From assembly GCF_014202495.1 (NCBI RefSeq), contig NZ_JACHHA010000011.1, positions 1 to 64,000 of the forward strand: a stretch of DNA of 64,000 nucleotides, written 5' to 3'. The position numbers were made by a program, and so were the translations under genes. Each line of letters opens with the position of its first letter. The first letter of the stretch is position 1. The stretch comes from Cerasibacillus quisquiliarum (GTDB lineage Bacteria > Bacillota > Bacilli > Bacillales > Amphibacillaceae). Of the stretch, positions 19,146-28,890 are shown piece after piece. Below the pieces are notes generated by a model that was not told the DNA's origin, did not search any database, and worked only from the letters and a program-made list of their open reading frames with translations.

Positions 19146-19480
19146 TTCATATCATCCTTTTCTTTTTGGTCGCTTACAATTGTAGTCCCACCAGTGATAT
19201 GCATTAAGAACATTAACAAGAAATACTATAGCTGCAAGCGTTCTCATAAGTATAGAAAATATATCGCGGGTACTTAAGAGACGTTTTAAACGGTATTGTT
19301 TTCGCTACATTATTTAAGCAAGTATCCTTCTCATACGATTCGCTATTCCCTACACACTCGACATATTTGAAACATTTTCAACACTGTTGTACCCGCTTAA
19401 AAAATACTAAATCTACATTCCATGCGAAATGTTATCCACAAGAGACATGAATCGTCCTTAAAATGATAACAAATGCTAAA
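19146..19480. other. intergenic region upstream of the DUF779 gene
   Basis: A 335-bp gap with no gene. It contains an imperfect cre-like site (TGCAAGCGTTCTCA at 19233-19246, one base off the core consensus), consistent with carbon catabolite control, but this is weak. I see no clear terminator for the upstream dehydrogenase. Confidence 0.4.
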
Positions 19481-21001
19481 CTAAAATAACCCCGTCGGTT
19501 CTTCACTATAGCTAATCAGCAAATTTTTCGTTTGCTGATAGTGGCTAAGCATCATTAAATGGTTTTCACGTCCGATGCCTGATTTTTTATAGCCACCAAA
19601 TGCGGCATGAGCTGGATATTGATGATACGTATTCGTCCACACACGGCCTGCTTGAATCCCACGCCCGAAGTGGTAAGCTTTATTAATATTTCGCGTCCAC
19701 ACACCTGCACCAAGTCCATATAATGTGTCGTTCGCGATAGACATCGCCTCGTTATCATCTTTAAATGTCGTAACAGATAGAACAGGTCCAAATATCTCCT
19801 CTTGAAAAATACGCATGTTATTATGTCCTTTAAAGATAGTCGGTTTGACATAATAGCCGCCACTCAACTCACCGCTCAATTCATTCCTACTTCCGCCTAC
19901 TAATACTTCTGCGCCTTCTTCTTTTCCAATTTCCAAATAGGACATGATTTTTTCCAATTGTTCCATCGACGCCTGTGCACCCATCATTGTTTCGGTATCT
20001 AATGGATGACCAACTTTAATTTCCTTTACCCTTTCAATGGCACGCGCCATAAAATCATCATAAATTGATTCTTGAATAAGTGCTCGAGATGGACATGTAC
20101 AAACTTCACCTTGGTTTAACGCAAACATAACGAGTCCTTCAACGGCTTTATCTAAAAATGCATCATCTTGGTCCATCACATCACTAAAGAATATATTTGG
20201 TGACTTTCCTCCTAACTCAAGAGTAACAGGAATAATATTTTCAGAAGCATATTGCATAATTAACCGACCTGTCGTTGTTTCACCAGTGAACGCCACTTTT
20301 GATATACGGCTACTTGTCGCTAGTGGTTTACCCGCTTCTAATCCGAATCCATTGACAACATTCAGTACACCTGGTGGTAATAAATCACCGATTAACTCGA
20401 GAAAGACATGAATCGATGCTGGGGTTTGTTCTGCTGGTTTTAATACGACACAATTTCCTGCTGCGAGTGCTGGTGCAATTTTCCATGTGGCCATTAATAG
20501 TGGGAAGTTCCATGGAATAATTTGTCCAACAACACCGAGTGGTTCATGGAAATGATAGGCAACCGTCTCATCATCAATTTGACTAATTGAACCTTCCTGT
20601 GCTCTAATCGCCCCGGCAAAATAACGGAAATGATCAATGGCTAGTGGGATATCCGCAGCTAATGTTTCCCTTACCGCTTTACCATTATCCCAAGTTTCCG
20701 CCACAGCTAACATATCAATGTTTTCTTCTATTCGATCTGCTATTTTGTTTAATATATTTGCCCTTTCAGCTGGTGATGTTTTTCCCCAGGCATCCTTTGC
20801 CTTATACGCCGCATCCACCGCACGTTCCACATCTTCTTTCGTTGACCTGGCAACTTCACAAAACACCTCTCCCGTTACGGGACTCATATTTTCAAAATAA
20901 TTCCCTTTTACAGGTGGAACATATTCACCCCCTATAAAATTGTCATAACGGTCTTTAAATTGCACAACTGAGCCTTTCGTATTTGGATTGACATATCTCA
21001 C
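19481..21001 (-). CDS. aldehyde dehydrogenase (acetaldehyde dehydrogenase type)
   Basis: A 506-residue NAD(P)-dependent enzyme of the ALDH superfamily. Visible motifs are the cofactor-binding [36 protein letters not shown] with the general-base Glu, and the catalytic Cys in [12 protein letters not shown] late [14 protein letters not shown] is typical of the AldB/ExaC group that oxidises acetaldehyde. The DUF779 gene downstream fits this subgroup. The start is GTG at 21001, with AAGGGAGGA seven bases upstream. It probably acts in ethanol or acetoin breakdown in the cytosol (inference). Confidence 0.9.
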   Translation of the reverse strand: MRYVNPNTKGSVVQFKDRYDNFIGGEYVPPVKGNYFENMSPVTGEVFCEVARSTKEDVERAVDAAYKAKDAWGKTSPAERANILNKIADRIEENIDMLAVAETWDNGKAVRETLAADIPLAIDHFRYFAGAIRAQEGSISQIDDETVAYHFHEPLGVVGQIIPWNFPLLMATWKIAPALAAGNCVVLKPAEQTPASIHVFLELIGDLLPPGVLNVVNGFGLEAGKPLATSSRISKVAFTGETTTGRLIMQYASENIIPVTLELGGKSPNIFFSDVMDQDDAFLDKAVEGLVMFALNQGEVCTCPSRALIQESIYDDFMARAIERVKEIKVGHPLDTETMMGAQASMEQLEKIMSYLEIGKEEGAEVLVGGSRNELSGELSGGYYVKPTIFKGHNNMRIFQEEIFGPVLSVTTFKDDNEAMSIANDTLYGLGAGVWTRNINKAYHFGRGIQAGRVWTNTYHQYPAHAAFGGYKKSGIGRENHLMMLSHYQQTKNLLISYSEEPTGLF

Positions 21002-21189
21002 TCATGAATCCTCCCTTATAATAATGATTTGGTCGTATCATGTTATTGCTTATGTAATCATGGGTTTCAAGTTTCTACAAAAAACATGACACTCCTTGAT
21101 ACATGTTTATAGTAAGTATTGTAAAAATATTCATTATTTGACTATTTTAATAAATATGATAGTCTTAACGAGAAATATATTTTCGTTTC

Positions 21190-21280
21190 TACTAGGGGAG
21201 CCTGAAAAAGGCTGAGACTAATTAGGTTTAGGACCCTTGGAACCTGATCTGGTTAACACCAGCGGAGGGAAGTGGACGAT
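21190..21280 (+). promoter_or_regulatory. TPP riboswitch (THI element)
   Basis: The conserved blocks are present in order: GGGGAGCC, GGCTGAGA, GACCCTTGGAACCTGATC, then GGTTAACACCAGCGGAGGGAAG. They match the thiamin pyrophosphate aptamer. The expression platform appears translational: CCTCCTC (21356-21362) can pair with GAGGAGG (21384-21390), the ribosome binding site of tenA. Confidence 0.95.
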
Positions 21281-21398
21281 TCGCCAAGCTATTAATTTTC
21301 TAGGATTGCTCTCTTGTAGGGGTATTCTAGTCAATTTGAGATGCGATATCACTTTCCTCCTCAAGAATCGGAAACGATATAAAGAGGAGGATATTTTT

Positions 21399-22064
21399 AT
21401 GTCATTTTCACAGCAATTAAAAGAAGAGACAAAGCACAGTTGGGAGTTAAGTTTAAATCATCCATTTGTTCAGGGGATTGTGAAAGGCGATTTACCGCTA
21501 GAAACATTTCGTTACTATATATTACAAGATATTTATTATTTAAAACATTATGGTAAAATTCATGCCTTTGCCGCTGCTCATGCGGATGATTTCGCTGTAT
21601 CAGCGATGCTTGCAGAAAAGGCAAAATTAACAGCTGAGACAGAATTAACGGTTCATAAGCAACATGCGCAAATATTAAATATTACTGAAGAGGATTTGAA
21701 AAACTTCAAGCCTGCTCCAGCGGCATATGCTTACACATCTCATATGTATCGAGCAGCCTTATCGGGTAGTTTAGCAGAAATTGTCGCTGCCATGTTACCT
21801 TGCTATTGGCTCTATGCGGATATCGGTCGCATCAACAAAGATGCTAGACCAAATGAAGAAATCTATCAAAATTGGTTGGCAACATATGCCAGTGACTGGT
21901 TCCAAGAATCCACACAAGAGCAAATCGACCTACTCGATGAATTAGCATTGGAAGCAAGTGAAAAGGAAAAAGAGAAAATAAAAGACCAATTCATTATCGC
22001 TAAAGAATATGAACTCGCCTTTTGGGAAATGTCATATACGTTTGAAAAATGGCTGTCTGAGTAA
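21399..22064 (+). CDS. tenA: aminopyrimidine aminohydrolase / thiaminase II
   Basis: The 221-residue TenA hydrolyses degraded thiamin pyrimidines (salvage of aminomethyl-HMP) and has thiaminase II activity. The family is visible in HPFVQGIVKGDLPLETFRYY, the QDIYYLKHYGK segment, and PCYWLYADIG, which holds the catalytic cysteine. The true start is ATG 21399 behind GAGGAGG; an upstream in-frame start would lie inside the riboswitch. The gene is controlled by the TPP riboswitch and followed at once by a terminator, so it is a stand-alone salvage gene with no other thi gene beside it. Confidence 0.95.
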   Translation: MSFSQQLKEETKHSWELSLNHPFVQGIVKGDLPLETFRYYILQDIYYLKHYGKIHAFAAAHADDFAVSAMLAEKAKLTAETELTVHKQHAQILNITEEDLKNFKPAPAAYAYTSHMYRAALSGSLAEIVAAMLPCYWLYADIGRINKDARPNEEIYQNWLATYASDWFQESTQEQIDLLDELALEASEKEKEKIKDQFIIAKEYELAFWEMSYTFEKWLSE

Positions 22065-22085
22065 GAGTTGACTTTCTTCAATGAA

Positions 22086-22118
22086 ATTCACCCTCTATTG
22101 TGAGGGTGAATTTTTTTT
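22086..22118 (+). terminator. terminator of tenA
   Basis: A perfect stem TTCACCCTC/GAGGGTGAA with a six-base loop and a run of eight T. Confidence 0.95.
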
Positions 22119-22124
22119 GGCTTT

Positions 22125-22470
22125 GCATCGGGTAGAGTGCCCTACTCATCGCGGGTGAGAACTTTTTCGTGAGTCCGCATTGGTTGCAGCGCTCTGCTCT
22201 TTGCGTGTGAGACTATTTTCTAGAGTTCGTATCGGGTGGAAGGCTCTACTCCACACAGATTTCGGTTTTCTTATGAAACTGTAACGAGTAGAAGGCTCTA
22301 CTCCACACAGATTTCTATTTTCTTATGAAACTGTAACGAGTAGAAGGCGCTACTCCACACAGATTTCTATTTTCTCATGAAACTGTAAGGAGTGGAAAGC
22401 TCTACTCCACACAGATTTCGGTTTTCTTATGAGTTTGTAACGAGTGAAGCGCACTAATCAGCATTTTATT
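22125..22470. repeat. 52-bp repeat array B (6-7 units)
   Basis: Units start at 22125, 22177, 22229, 22281, 22333 and 22385, with a partial one at 22437, each exactly 52 bp apart. The middle units are nearly identical (GAGTAGA, AGGC, TCTACTC, then CCACACAGATTT and a TTTTCTTATGAAACT tail). The outer units are degenerate. The core is an inverted repeat with 7-bp arms. Confidence 0.9.
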
Positions 22471-22533
22471 CATCTTTCTAGTCTACTTGTAACCTGTGTT
22501 CCGCTTCATGAAGCCAAAATAATAAAATATTCA

Positions 22534-22561
22534 TTGACAATTCCAGGACATCTTTTATTAT
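22534..22561 (+). promoter_or_regulatory. promoter of the ABC exporter genes
   Basis: A TTGACA (22534-22539) and TATTAT (22556-22561) pair separated by 16 bp, a good sigma-A promoter. It lies just upstream of a palindromic operator and the ABC transporter gene. Confidence 0.7.
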
Positions 22562-22566
22562 CGAAG

Positions 22567-22580
22567 TGAGTAATCACTCA
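22567..22580. promoter_or_regulatory. palindromic operator, probably for the TetR regulator
   Basis: TGAGTAATCACTCA is an inverted repeat (TGAGT/ACTCA) placed right after the -10 element. A TetR-family gene ends the same gene set, so local autoregulation is the simplest reading (inference). Confidence 0.6.
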
Positions 22581-22602
22581 TTATATGTGAGGAGGTCATG
22601 AA

Positions 22603-23323
22603 ATGGGCATCTCAATAGACGTTAAGAATATTAGTAAGCGTTTTGGCAAAAAGATGTGTTACAGGATATCGATTTTGAAGTTGCAGATGGTGAAATTTAC
22701 GGGTTGATTGGTCCCTCGGGTTCTGGAAAAACAACCTTAGTGAAAAAGATTGTTGGTATGGATCGGCCTTCTGCTGGAAGTGTTCGTTTGCTTGATAAAA
22801 AAGTACCTGACTTAACTGTATTGGAGAATATTGGCTATATGGCTCAGGCCGATGCCCTCTATACAGATTTAACTGGGAGGGAAAACTTACAATGTTTTCT
22901 TCACTTTTTTCACTGAACAAAGCACAACAGAAAGAACGCATTACATATGTCAGTGACCTTGTCAACCTAACGACAGACTTACAGAAAAAGGTATCCACCT
23001 ACTCTGGTGGGATGAAACGCAGATTATCCCTTGCGATTGCACTCATTCAAGATCCTCAGGTTATAATTTTAGATGAACCGACAGTTGGAATTGATCCAGA
23101 ATTAAGACAAACGATTTGGGAAGAATTAATGCGCTTAAAACATAGTGGCAAAACTATTTTACTAACAACACATGTCATGGATGAAGCAGAAAAATGCGAT
23201 CGTCTGTCGATGATACGTAATGGAAAAATCATCACATCTGGATCACCAGAATCATTAAAATCCCAATATGACACAACGAATTTAGAGGATGTCTTTTTAT
23301 TTGCGGGGAGGGAAAGTCAATGA
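22603..23323 (+). pseudogene. ABC transporter ATPase, two frameshifts
   Basis: Start ATG 22603 follows GGAGG. The product needs three reading frames: residues up to ISKRFGKK, then LQDIDFEVADGEIYGLIGPSGSGKTT (Walker A), then, after a second shift near 22890, SGGMKRRLSLAIAL (signature) and VIILDEPTVGIDPE (Walker B). Each shift is explained by loss of one base, the first in an A run near 22650. All motifs of a drug/lantibiotic-type exporter ATPase survive, so decay is recent, or these are sequencing errors. The gene pairs with the permease that overlaps its end at 23320. Confidence 0.85.
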
Positions 23324-24429
23324 GCGTATTCGCTTTAGCAAAAAGAATTGTAATCCAAATGCTTCGGGATAAACGCGCACTTGCTTTAATGATAATTGCG
23401 CCGCTGTTAATTATCACGATTCTTCATTATTTATTTTCAACTGAAGACGTGACACCACGTGTTGGCGTAAGTCATACGAATGAATCATTTATCGAATATT
23501 TAAAAGAACAGGATGTTGATGTCGTTCAATACGATGAAAATATGAAGCTAAAGTCAACGACTGAGGATGATGAACTGGATGCGATGGTCACCATGGAAAA
23601 TGATAATTATGTTATCATTTTTAAAAATGAACAAACGGGAACAACAAAAGCGATTGAAATGAAAGTGAAGCAATCGATTGCCAGCATACAAAAGAAAAAC
23701 AAACGAGTGAGCTCTCTTCCTTTATAGAGGAGAAAACAAATGGCTCCACAACTTGCACAACTACCAACATTAGCTCCAGAAGACATCCCGGAAGTTGAAA
23801 AAGTTTATGTATATGGAGATGAAGAGACAACCTTTTTTGATCAATTGGCACCTATTTTTGTAAGCTTTTTCGTCTTTTTCTTCGTATTTATTATTTCTGG
23901 TATCGCTATTTTGCGGGAAAGAACATCTGGCACATTAGAGCGATTAGTTGCAACACCAATTAAGCGACGTGATATTGTATTTGGTTATATACTCGGTTAC
24001 GGTTTATTTGCTGTCATTCAAACTTTAATCGTCGTTTTTTATGCTATTCGTGTGCTAGATATTATTTTAATAGGTTCTATTTGGCATGTGATACTGATAA
24101 ACCTTGTCATTGCTTTTGTCGCATTAACACTTGGTACATTACTTTCAGCTTTTGCTAATTCTGAATTTCAAATGATGCAATTTATTCCGCTCATCATTAT
24201 CCCGCAAATTTTCTTTGCTGGAATCATACCTGTTGATACAATGGCAAATTGGCTCCAGTTCATTGCAAAATGTATGCCGATGTACTATGCTGGAAATGCC
24301 ATTGTCGACGTGATGTATAAAGGATTGGGCTTTGAATATATCCAAACAGAACTGTTCATTTTACTTGGGTTTGGAATTGCCTTTATGCTCTTAAATATCT
24401 TAGCATTAAAAAAATATCGACGTATTTAG
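23320..24429 (+). pseudogene. ABC-2 type permease with internal stop
   Basis: The N-terminal 135 codons (MSVFALAKRIVIQMLRDKRA, one membrane segment, extracytoplasmic loop) end at TAG 23725. The same frame resumes at once and encodes five or six membrane segments with the ABC-2 motif ISGIAILRERTSGTLERL. The bases just before the stop read well in another frame (TSELSSFIEE), which suggests compensating indels around an A run rather than a point mutation. It would be the membrane partner of the ATPase. The start overlaps the ATPase stop by four bases. Function as an efflux system is inferred. Confidence 0.85.
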
Positions 24430-24441
24430 TTGGAGGTAACA

Positions 24442-25104
24442 ATGGAGCGTTTTGAATTAATTGTGCAAACACTTTTTGAATCGAATAATCTCACTGAGAA
24501 ACAAAGGCAAATTTTAAAAGCAGCTGTACAATTATTTTCCGAAAAAGGATATGCTGCTACTTCAACAAGTGAAATTGCTAAACTAGCACAAGTGGCGGAA
24601 GGAACGATTTTTCGACATTATCGTACGAAGAAAGAATTATTGCTTGCCATTGTCGGACCTTTTATGGAAAAAATTGCTGACTCATATATTGTTAATGATT
24701 TAACCAATTTACTAAAAAAAGATTACCAAAGGCCTGAAGATTTGTTGTCTGCCATCATCGAAAATCGCCGTGATATCATCGTTCAATTTCTACCACTGTT
24801 AAAAATTATCTTGCAGGAATTGCCATTTCATCCGGAGTTACGTGAACATTTTTTACAACTCATTTCTGACAACATGTACCATCGGGTTGTAGAGGTTATT
24901 AATGATTATCAACAAAAAGGCATGTTAAAGAAGTTGCCACCTACTGCGATTGCTAAGTTTGCCATCACAAATATTCTCGGTCACTTATTTACTCGTTATG
25001 TTCTATTTCCTCATCTTGAATGGGATGATGTGCGGGATACCGAACAACTGATTCAGCTGATTATGAATGGAATTGGAAACAGTGATTCAAAAGTCGAATC
25101 ATGA
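24442..25104 (+). CDS. TetR family transcriptional regulator
   Basis: The 220-residue protein has the TetR helix-turn-helix near residues 20-65 (ILKAAVQLFSEKGYAATSTSEIAKLAQVAEGTIFRHYRTKKEL) and a helical ligand domain. It starts at ATG 24442 behind GGAGG, 12 bp after the permease, so it is cotranscribed with the exporter. The palindrome TGAGTAATCACTCA at the operon promoter is its probable target. It is intact although both transporter genes are broken. Confidence 0.9.
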   Translation: MERFELIVQTLFESNNLTEKQRQILKAAVQLFSEKGYAATSTSEIAKLAQVAEGTIFRHYRTKKELLLAIVGPFMEKIADSYIVNDLTNLLKKDYQRPEDLLSAIIENRRDIIVQFLPLLKIILQELPFHPELREHFLQLISDNMYHRVVEVINDYQQKGMLKKLPPTAIAKFAITNILGHLFTRYVLFPHLEWDDVRDTEQLIQLIMNGIGNSDSKVES

Positions 25105-25125
25105 TAAAAAATAATAACACTGTCC

Positions 25126-25328
25126 TTAACGTAGTTCAAATCTAAAAAGTCCAATAAAATATGCACCAACACCTACAAATAGCGCTGCCTAGGATGCACC
25201 GACGAAAGCTGGGGTAGGTTCTCCTTCTTTTTTATTTTCGGCTTTTCTTCTAGTTCTTGTTCTAACAAAGTCTTATAATCATTTGATATTAAGCGTTCAC
25301 CTTTTTTGTTATATAGATTTTCTGTCAA
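25126..25328 (-). pseudogene. YiaA/YiaB-like two-helix protein, decayed
   Basis: Read leftward, a frame starting LTENLYNKKGERLISNDYK shifts in an A run and then reads EGEPTPAFVGAS, stop, AALFVGVGAYFIGLFRFE. The segment PAFVGASxAALxVGxxAY is the YiaA/YiaB two-helix motif, and the stop is a TAG exactly where the family has Trp (TGG). The C-terminal half is missing. So there is one frameshift, one nonsense codon and one truncation. The call is from motif similarity only. Confidence 0.6.
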
Positions 25329-25370
25329 ATGAAAGCTGATTATTAAAAAATATGCATCATAAATTTAAAA

Positions 25371-26183
25371 TTACAATTTATAATCCCATTCATCTTTCAA
25401 TATTAAATATAAAGCAAGAAGGTCATTTTCTAAATCATAAGTCGTTTTATAGGCGGTATCCCATCCTGTTTTTGGAAACATCATACGCACAAGTTGTTCT
25501 GTAAATGATTGTCTTTCCCTTTCAGTTAATGTAACGAAACGTTCACTATATGCACGTATCAGTTCCCAATCTTTTTTCTGAAATGATTTTAATTCCCATT
25601 CGCCGAGTTTATAGTTTTCTATCTTAATATCCCTTTTAGCAATTTCTTTTTCTAGTGGGGTAAGTTTCTTCCTTTGTTTGCCATCAAACTGATGCTTTCG
25701 TTCATAAACAACAATTGTACCAGCGACAAGATCCCCAACACGTTTATGTCTTGGATGTATAAAAATCATTAAGAGTCCAACTAAATAAAATCCAGGTAGC
25801 ATGTCAATGATGCGGAATAAATTTCGGAGTAAGCTACCGATAAATGTGATTTGGCTTCCATTATCATTTATAACTCGGATATGCATGAGACGTTTTCCTA
25901 TTGTTTGGCCGTTTCCAAGAGCTTCAAATAAAATAAAGTAACCAGAAACCAAGAGAAATATAAAAATAACGAAAATAATAACTGAAAAGACAGCATCACC
26001 TATATCGAATATTTCCTCAACATTCGCTGTTAAGTAAATACCAAATAATGAAATGATGATTAATGAGATTATTAGAATTGCATAGTCGATGATAAATGCT
26101 GTTGCACGGCTCCCGAGTCCAGCTAATTGAAAGTGAAGTGAGACATATTCTGGTGTTTTTACTTCAATTTTTTCTCTGTTCAC
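25371..26183 (-). CDS. RDD family membrane protein
   Basis: The 270-residue protein has the RDD domain: LAGLGSRATAFIIDYAIL (first helix with R and D), a GNGQTIGKRLMHIRVI loop, and RNLFRIIDMLPG. Three to four membrane helices occupy residues 20-160; the rest is a soluble charged tail. RDD proteins are membrane proteins of mostly unknown, possibly transport, function. It diverges from the SpoIIM-like gene at 26384 and is a usual member of the MoxR/DUF58 cluster that follows. Confidence 0.85.
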   Translation of the reverse strand: MNREKIEVKTPEYVSLHFQLAGLGSRATAFIIDYAILIISLIIISLFGIYLTANVEEIFDIGDAVFSVIIFVIFIFLLVSGYFILFEALGNGQTIGKRLMHIRVINDNGSQITFIGSLLRNLFRIIDMLPGFYLVGLLMIFIHPRHKRVGDLVAGTIVVYERKHQFDGKQRKKLTPLEKEIAKRDIKIENYKLGEWELKSFQKKDWELIRAYSERFVTLTERERQSFTEQLVRMMFPKTGWDTAYKTTYDLENDLLALYLILKDEWDYKL

Positions 26184-26383
26184 GATAAACCTCCTCGTTA
26201 TAAATTTGTTTATATTCTATAAATATCGTATGATAATAAAAAAAGATATATTGCATTTTAATCCCAGCTATGCCATAGCCACACTTGTTTTATAAAACTA
26301 GGTAACACTTAGCAATATCCAAAAATTCGTTTGTAAGGAGTCACACCGCTAAAGATAAATAACTGTATGAAAGTAGGGATATT

Positions 26384-27367
26384 TTGAATGTTAAACAATT
26401 TGTCGATCGTTATCGACATGATTGGGACGAGCTTGAGCAATTAATCGGTATCATGCGTAAAAATAAACAGATATCTTTAGAGCATATCAATCAATTTTAT
26501 CGTCTTCATCAAAAGACGGCACAACATTTATCTTATGCACAAACTTACTTTCCAGCTGAAGAAGTGACATCCTATTTAAATGGACTAGTCGCTCAATCTC
26601 ATAATCTTTTTTATAAAAATGCATCATTACATCAAGCGCCATTTAGGCATTTTTTTACAGCTACATTTGTTCGACTTCTATGGGAACAGCGTACACCTGT
26701 TATTATTGCCTTTTTATTATTTATGCTTGGAACGATTGGCAGTTTCGTAACTGTTCTCGCTAATCCAAATGCGTTTGCTAGTTTTTTACCTGAATATGTT
26801 CAACATGTGGAACCAGATCACTTCTCAGAGCTTGATAAAGGCATTCGTTCTGGTCAATCCCTTCTTTCTACCTCTATTATGGTTAATAATATTCAAGTCG
26901 CTGTTCTCGCTTTTGCAGGTGGGGTCACTTTTGGAATATTAACGACATTCGTCCTTATTTATAATGGTGTGATTATCGGAACACTTCTTGGACAGTTCTA
27001 TCTATCTGGTCAACTTTATCCAGCTTTAGCTTATATTGTTCCACATGGGATGATAGAGTTAACCGCAATTTTTATTGCTGGTGGTGCTGGCTTGTTAATG
27101 GGCTATAAATTATTTGTACCCGGACGTTATTCACGCCTATATCATTTAAAGACGCAAGCTAAACGTTCACTACAATTACTTATCGGTTCAGTTCCATTAT
27201 TTATTATTGCTGCCTTTATTGAAGGCTATGTGACACCAGCAGCTTTATCATATGAAACAAAATATTTAATCGCTTTAGCTACAGTCATCGGACTCATCCT
27301 TTATTTTTGGCTTGGAAAAATGCGCTCTGATTATTTGTATCGCCGTTCAATGACAGTAAAGGCTTAA
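26384..27367 (+). CDS. SpoIIM-like membrane protein
   Basis: The 327-residue protein has a helical N-terminal domain (1-95) and a membrane domain of the stage II sporulation protein M superfamily, with SIMVNNIQVAVLAFAGGVTFG and PHGMIELTAIFIAGGAGLLMGY as family motifs. The start is a TTG with AGGGA in front. It is not the sporulation SpoIIM itself but the homologue regularly found with RDD and MoxR genes, here divergent from the RDD gene and convergent with DUF58. Function unknown; membrane remodelling or assembly is a guess from the family. Confidence 0.85.
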   Translation: MNVKQFVDRYRHDWDELEQLIGIMRKNKQISLEHINQFYRLHQKTAQHLSYAQTYFPAEEVTSYLNGLVAQSHNLFYKNASLHQAPFRHFFTATFVRLLWEQRTPVIIAFLLFMLGTIGSFVTVLANPNAFASFLPEYVQHVEPDHFSELDKGIRSGQSLLSTSIMVNNIQVAVLAFAGGVTFGILTTFVLIYNGVIIGTLLGQFYLSGQLYPALAYIVPHGMIELTAIFIAGGAGLLMGYKLFVPGRYSRLYHLKTQAKRSLQLLIGSVPLFIIAAFIEGYVTPAALSYETKYLIALATVIGLILYFWLGKMRSDYLYRRSMTVKA

Positions 27368-27525
27368 CATAGGAACTTACTAAAATAAGATGCTGATATT
27401 ATGATATTAGAATTGTGCGAATTTAGTCTGTGATAGTCTTAAGGCGTGCAACTTTAAATTGTTGGCGGCCGCCTTTCTCAAGTTAATGCCTGCTTCTGCT
27501 ATCATTGCACATAGAAACACGAAAC

Positions 27526-28890
27526 TCACACAACATGACGGTTAAGTAAATCAATATAATAAGAAACGGCTGTGGCGGCTAATTTTTCCGCTTTCGTTTC
27601 AACCATTAATAAGCCGCGGTTTTCCCATTTTCGCTTTTCCTTCTGTTTTAATAATATTTGTTGCTGAGCTGTACTTTTCAACATCGCATTTTCAACATGG
27701 TGAATCGGTCGCTTAATTGTCTCTAATAAATGATGATCTTCTATACCGATGATTAAAAAAAGATGGCGTCTTCGGATACGCTCTAAATACATTAAGGTAC
27801 TTTCCTCAATCAAAAAGGTACGCACATCACTAAATAACATATACAAACTGCGTTTATTTTGCTTTGTTTCTAAATATGAAAAAGCATATGCATAATTAGA
27901 TTCAACTGGTTCTACTTCTAAATGATAAATTTCATCTAAAATAGTCTGTAAATGATCGACGCCCTTTCGTGCTGGAACATAAACTTGAACATCTTTAGAA
28001 AACGCGATGACTGATACATAATCACCGTTTTCAAGCGCTGCGGCTGCTACTGTGAGAATAGCTTCGATTGATCTTTCTAAGCGATTGGTATCACGCCATT
28101 CAGCCCCCATCATTCGTCCACAATCGATTAATAAAGTCACATGTTTACCATGTTCAGGTTCATACTCGTTCGTCATCACTTCACGGAGTTTCGCTGTTTG
28201 GCGCCAGTTAATCATCCGTGGATCATCGCCGACGACATAATTACGAATCTGTGCAAATTCACCTGCACCACTATGGAACTTGCGAATCTTTAATCCTTTA
28301 TAAAGTAAATAGCGCTGTGCATCATTTAAATATTGCTTCGTCTCCGTTAAATCGGGAATAACTTTAACATACTCATCAAAATCAACACGCATTTGTTTTT
28401 GCCAAAGACCGATCTGGCTCTTGTATCGGATAAAACATGCATTTATCTTATACCGCCCTCTAATCTGAGCACGTGTTTTATAACGAATGCTCGTTATTTC
28501 CTTTGAACGAGCCGTTACTTCTAATGGAAATGGTCGCGTAAATGATTGTTCAAGACCGTCAATCAGTGTCACATAAGCATCATATAGCGATTGATTATGA
28601 ATCTTAATATCAATTAAATAATCTTGACGACGTTCCATTGTATCAGGAAACACTCGCGATACCTTAATATCACGTTGACGCGGTAAATAAAAGAAATCAA
28701 GCAAGCTTAAACCTAAAAAGAATAGATTAATAAATAAAATAAAGCCCCAAGATAAATCTGTTAAACTCCCTAGAATAATCAAAATAAGTGATACAATGCC
28801 GAAACTTATTAAAAGACGTTTTCCTGGAACGATCCCTTTATCGCGGAACAGGAATCGATCCCACCAATTCTTCGATGACATAATCGACAC
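27526..28890 (-). CDS. DUF58 (vWA-like) protein
   Basis: A protein of about 450 residues with two N-terminal membrane helices and a DUF58 core ending in a von Willebrand-like fold: GAGEFAQIRNYVVGDDPRMINWRQTAK is the family signature, followed by VTLLIDCGRMMG (MIDAS-like DxG). DUF58 proteins work with MoxR AAA+ ATPases as chaperone-like pairs. The gene overlaps the 3' end of moxR by about 50 bp. Three starts are possible; GTG 28890 has GGAGGG at best spacing, and ATG 28881 is the alternative. Confidence 0.9.
   Translation of the reverse strand: MSIMSSKNWWDRFLFRDKGIVPGKRLLISFGIVSLILIILGSLTDLSWGFILFINLFFLGLSLLDFFYLPRQRDIKVSRVFPDTMERRQDYLIDIKIHNQSLYDAYVTLIDGLEQSFTRPFPLEVTARSKEITSIRYKTRAQIRGRYKINACFIRYKSQIGLWQKQMRVDFDEYVKVIPDLTETKQYLNDAQRYLLYKGLKIRKFHSGAGEFAQIRNYVVGDDPRMINWRQTAKLREVMTNEYEPEHGKHVTLLIDCGRMMGAEWRDTNRLERSIEAILTVAAAALENGDYVSVIAFSKDVQVYVPARKGVDHLQTILDEIYHLEVEPVESNYAYAFSYLETKQNKRSLYMLFSDVRTFLIEESTLMYLERIRRRHLFLIIGIEDHHLLETIKRPIHHVENAMLKSTAQQQILLKQKEKRKWENRGLLMVETKAEKLAATAVSYYIDLLNRHVV

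Noticed and set aside
27464..27473. GGCGGCCGCC palindrome, unusually G+C-rich for this DNA
   Set aside because: A single short palindrome with no flanking structure; chance is enough.
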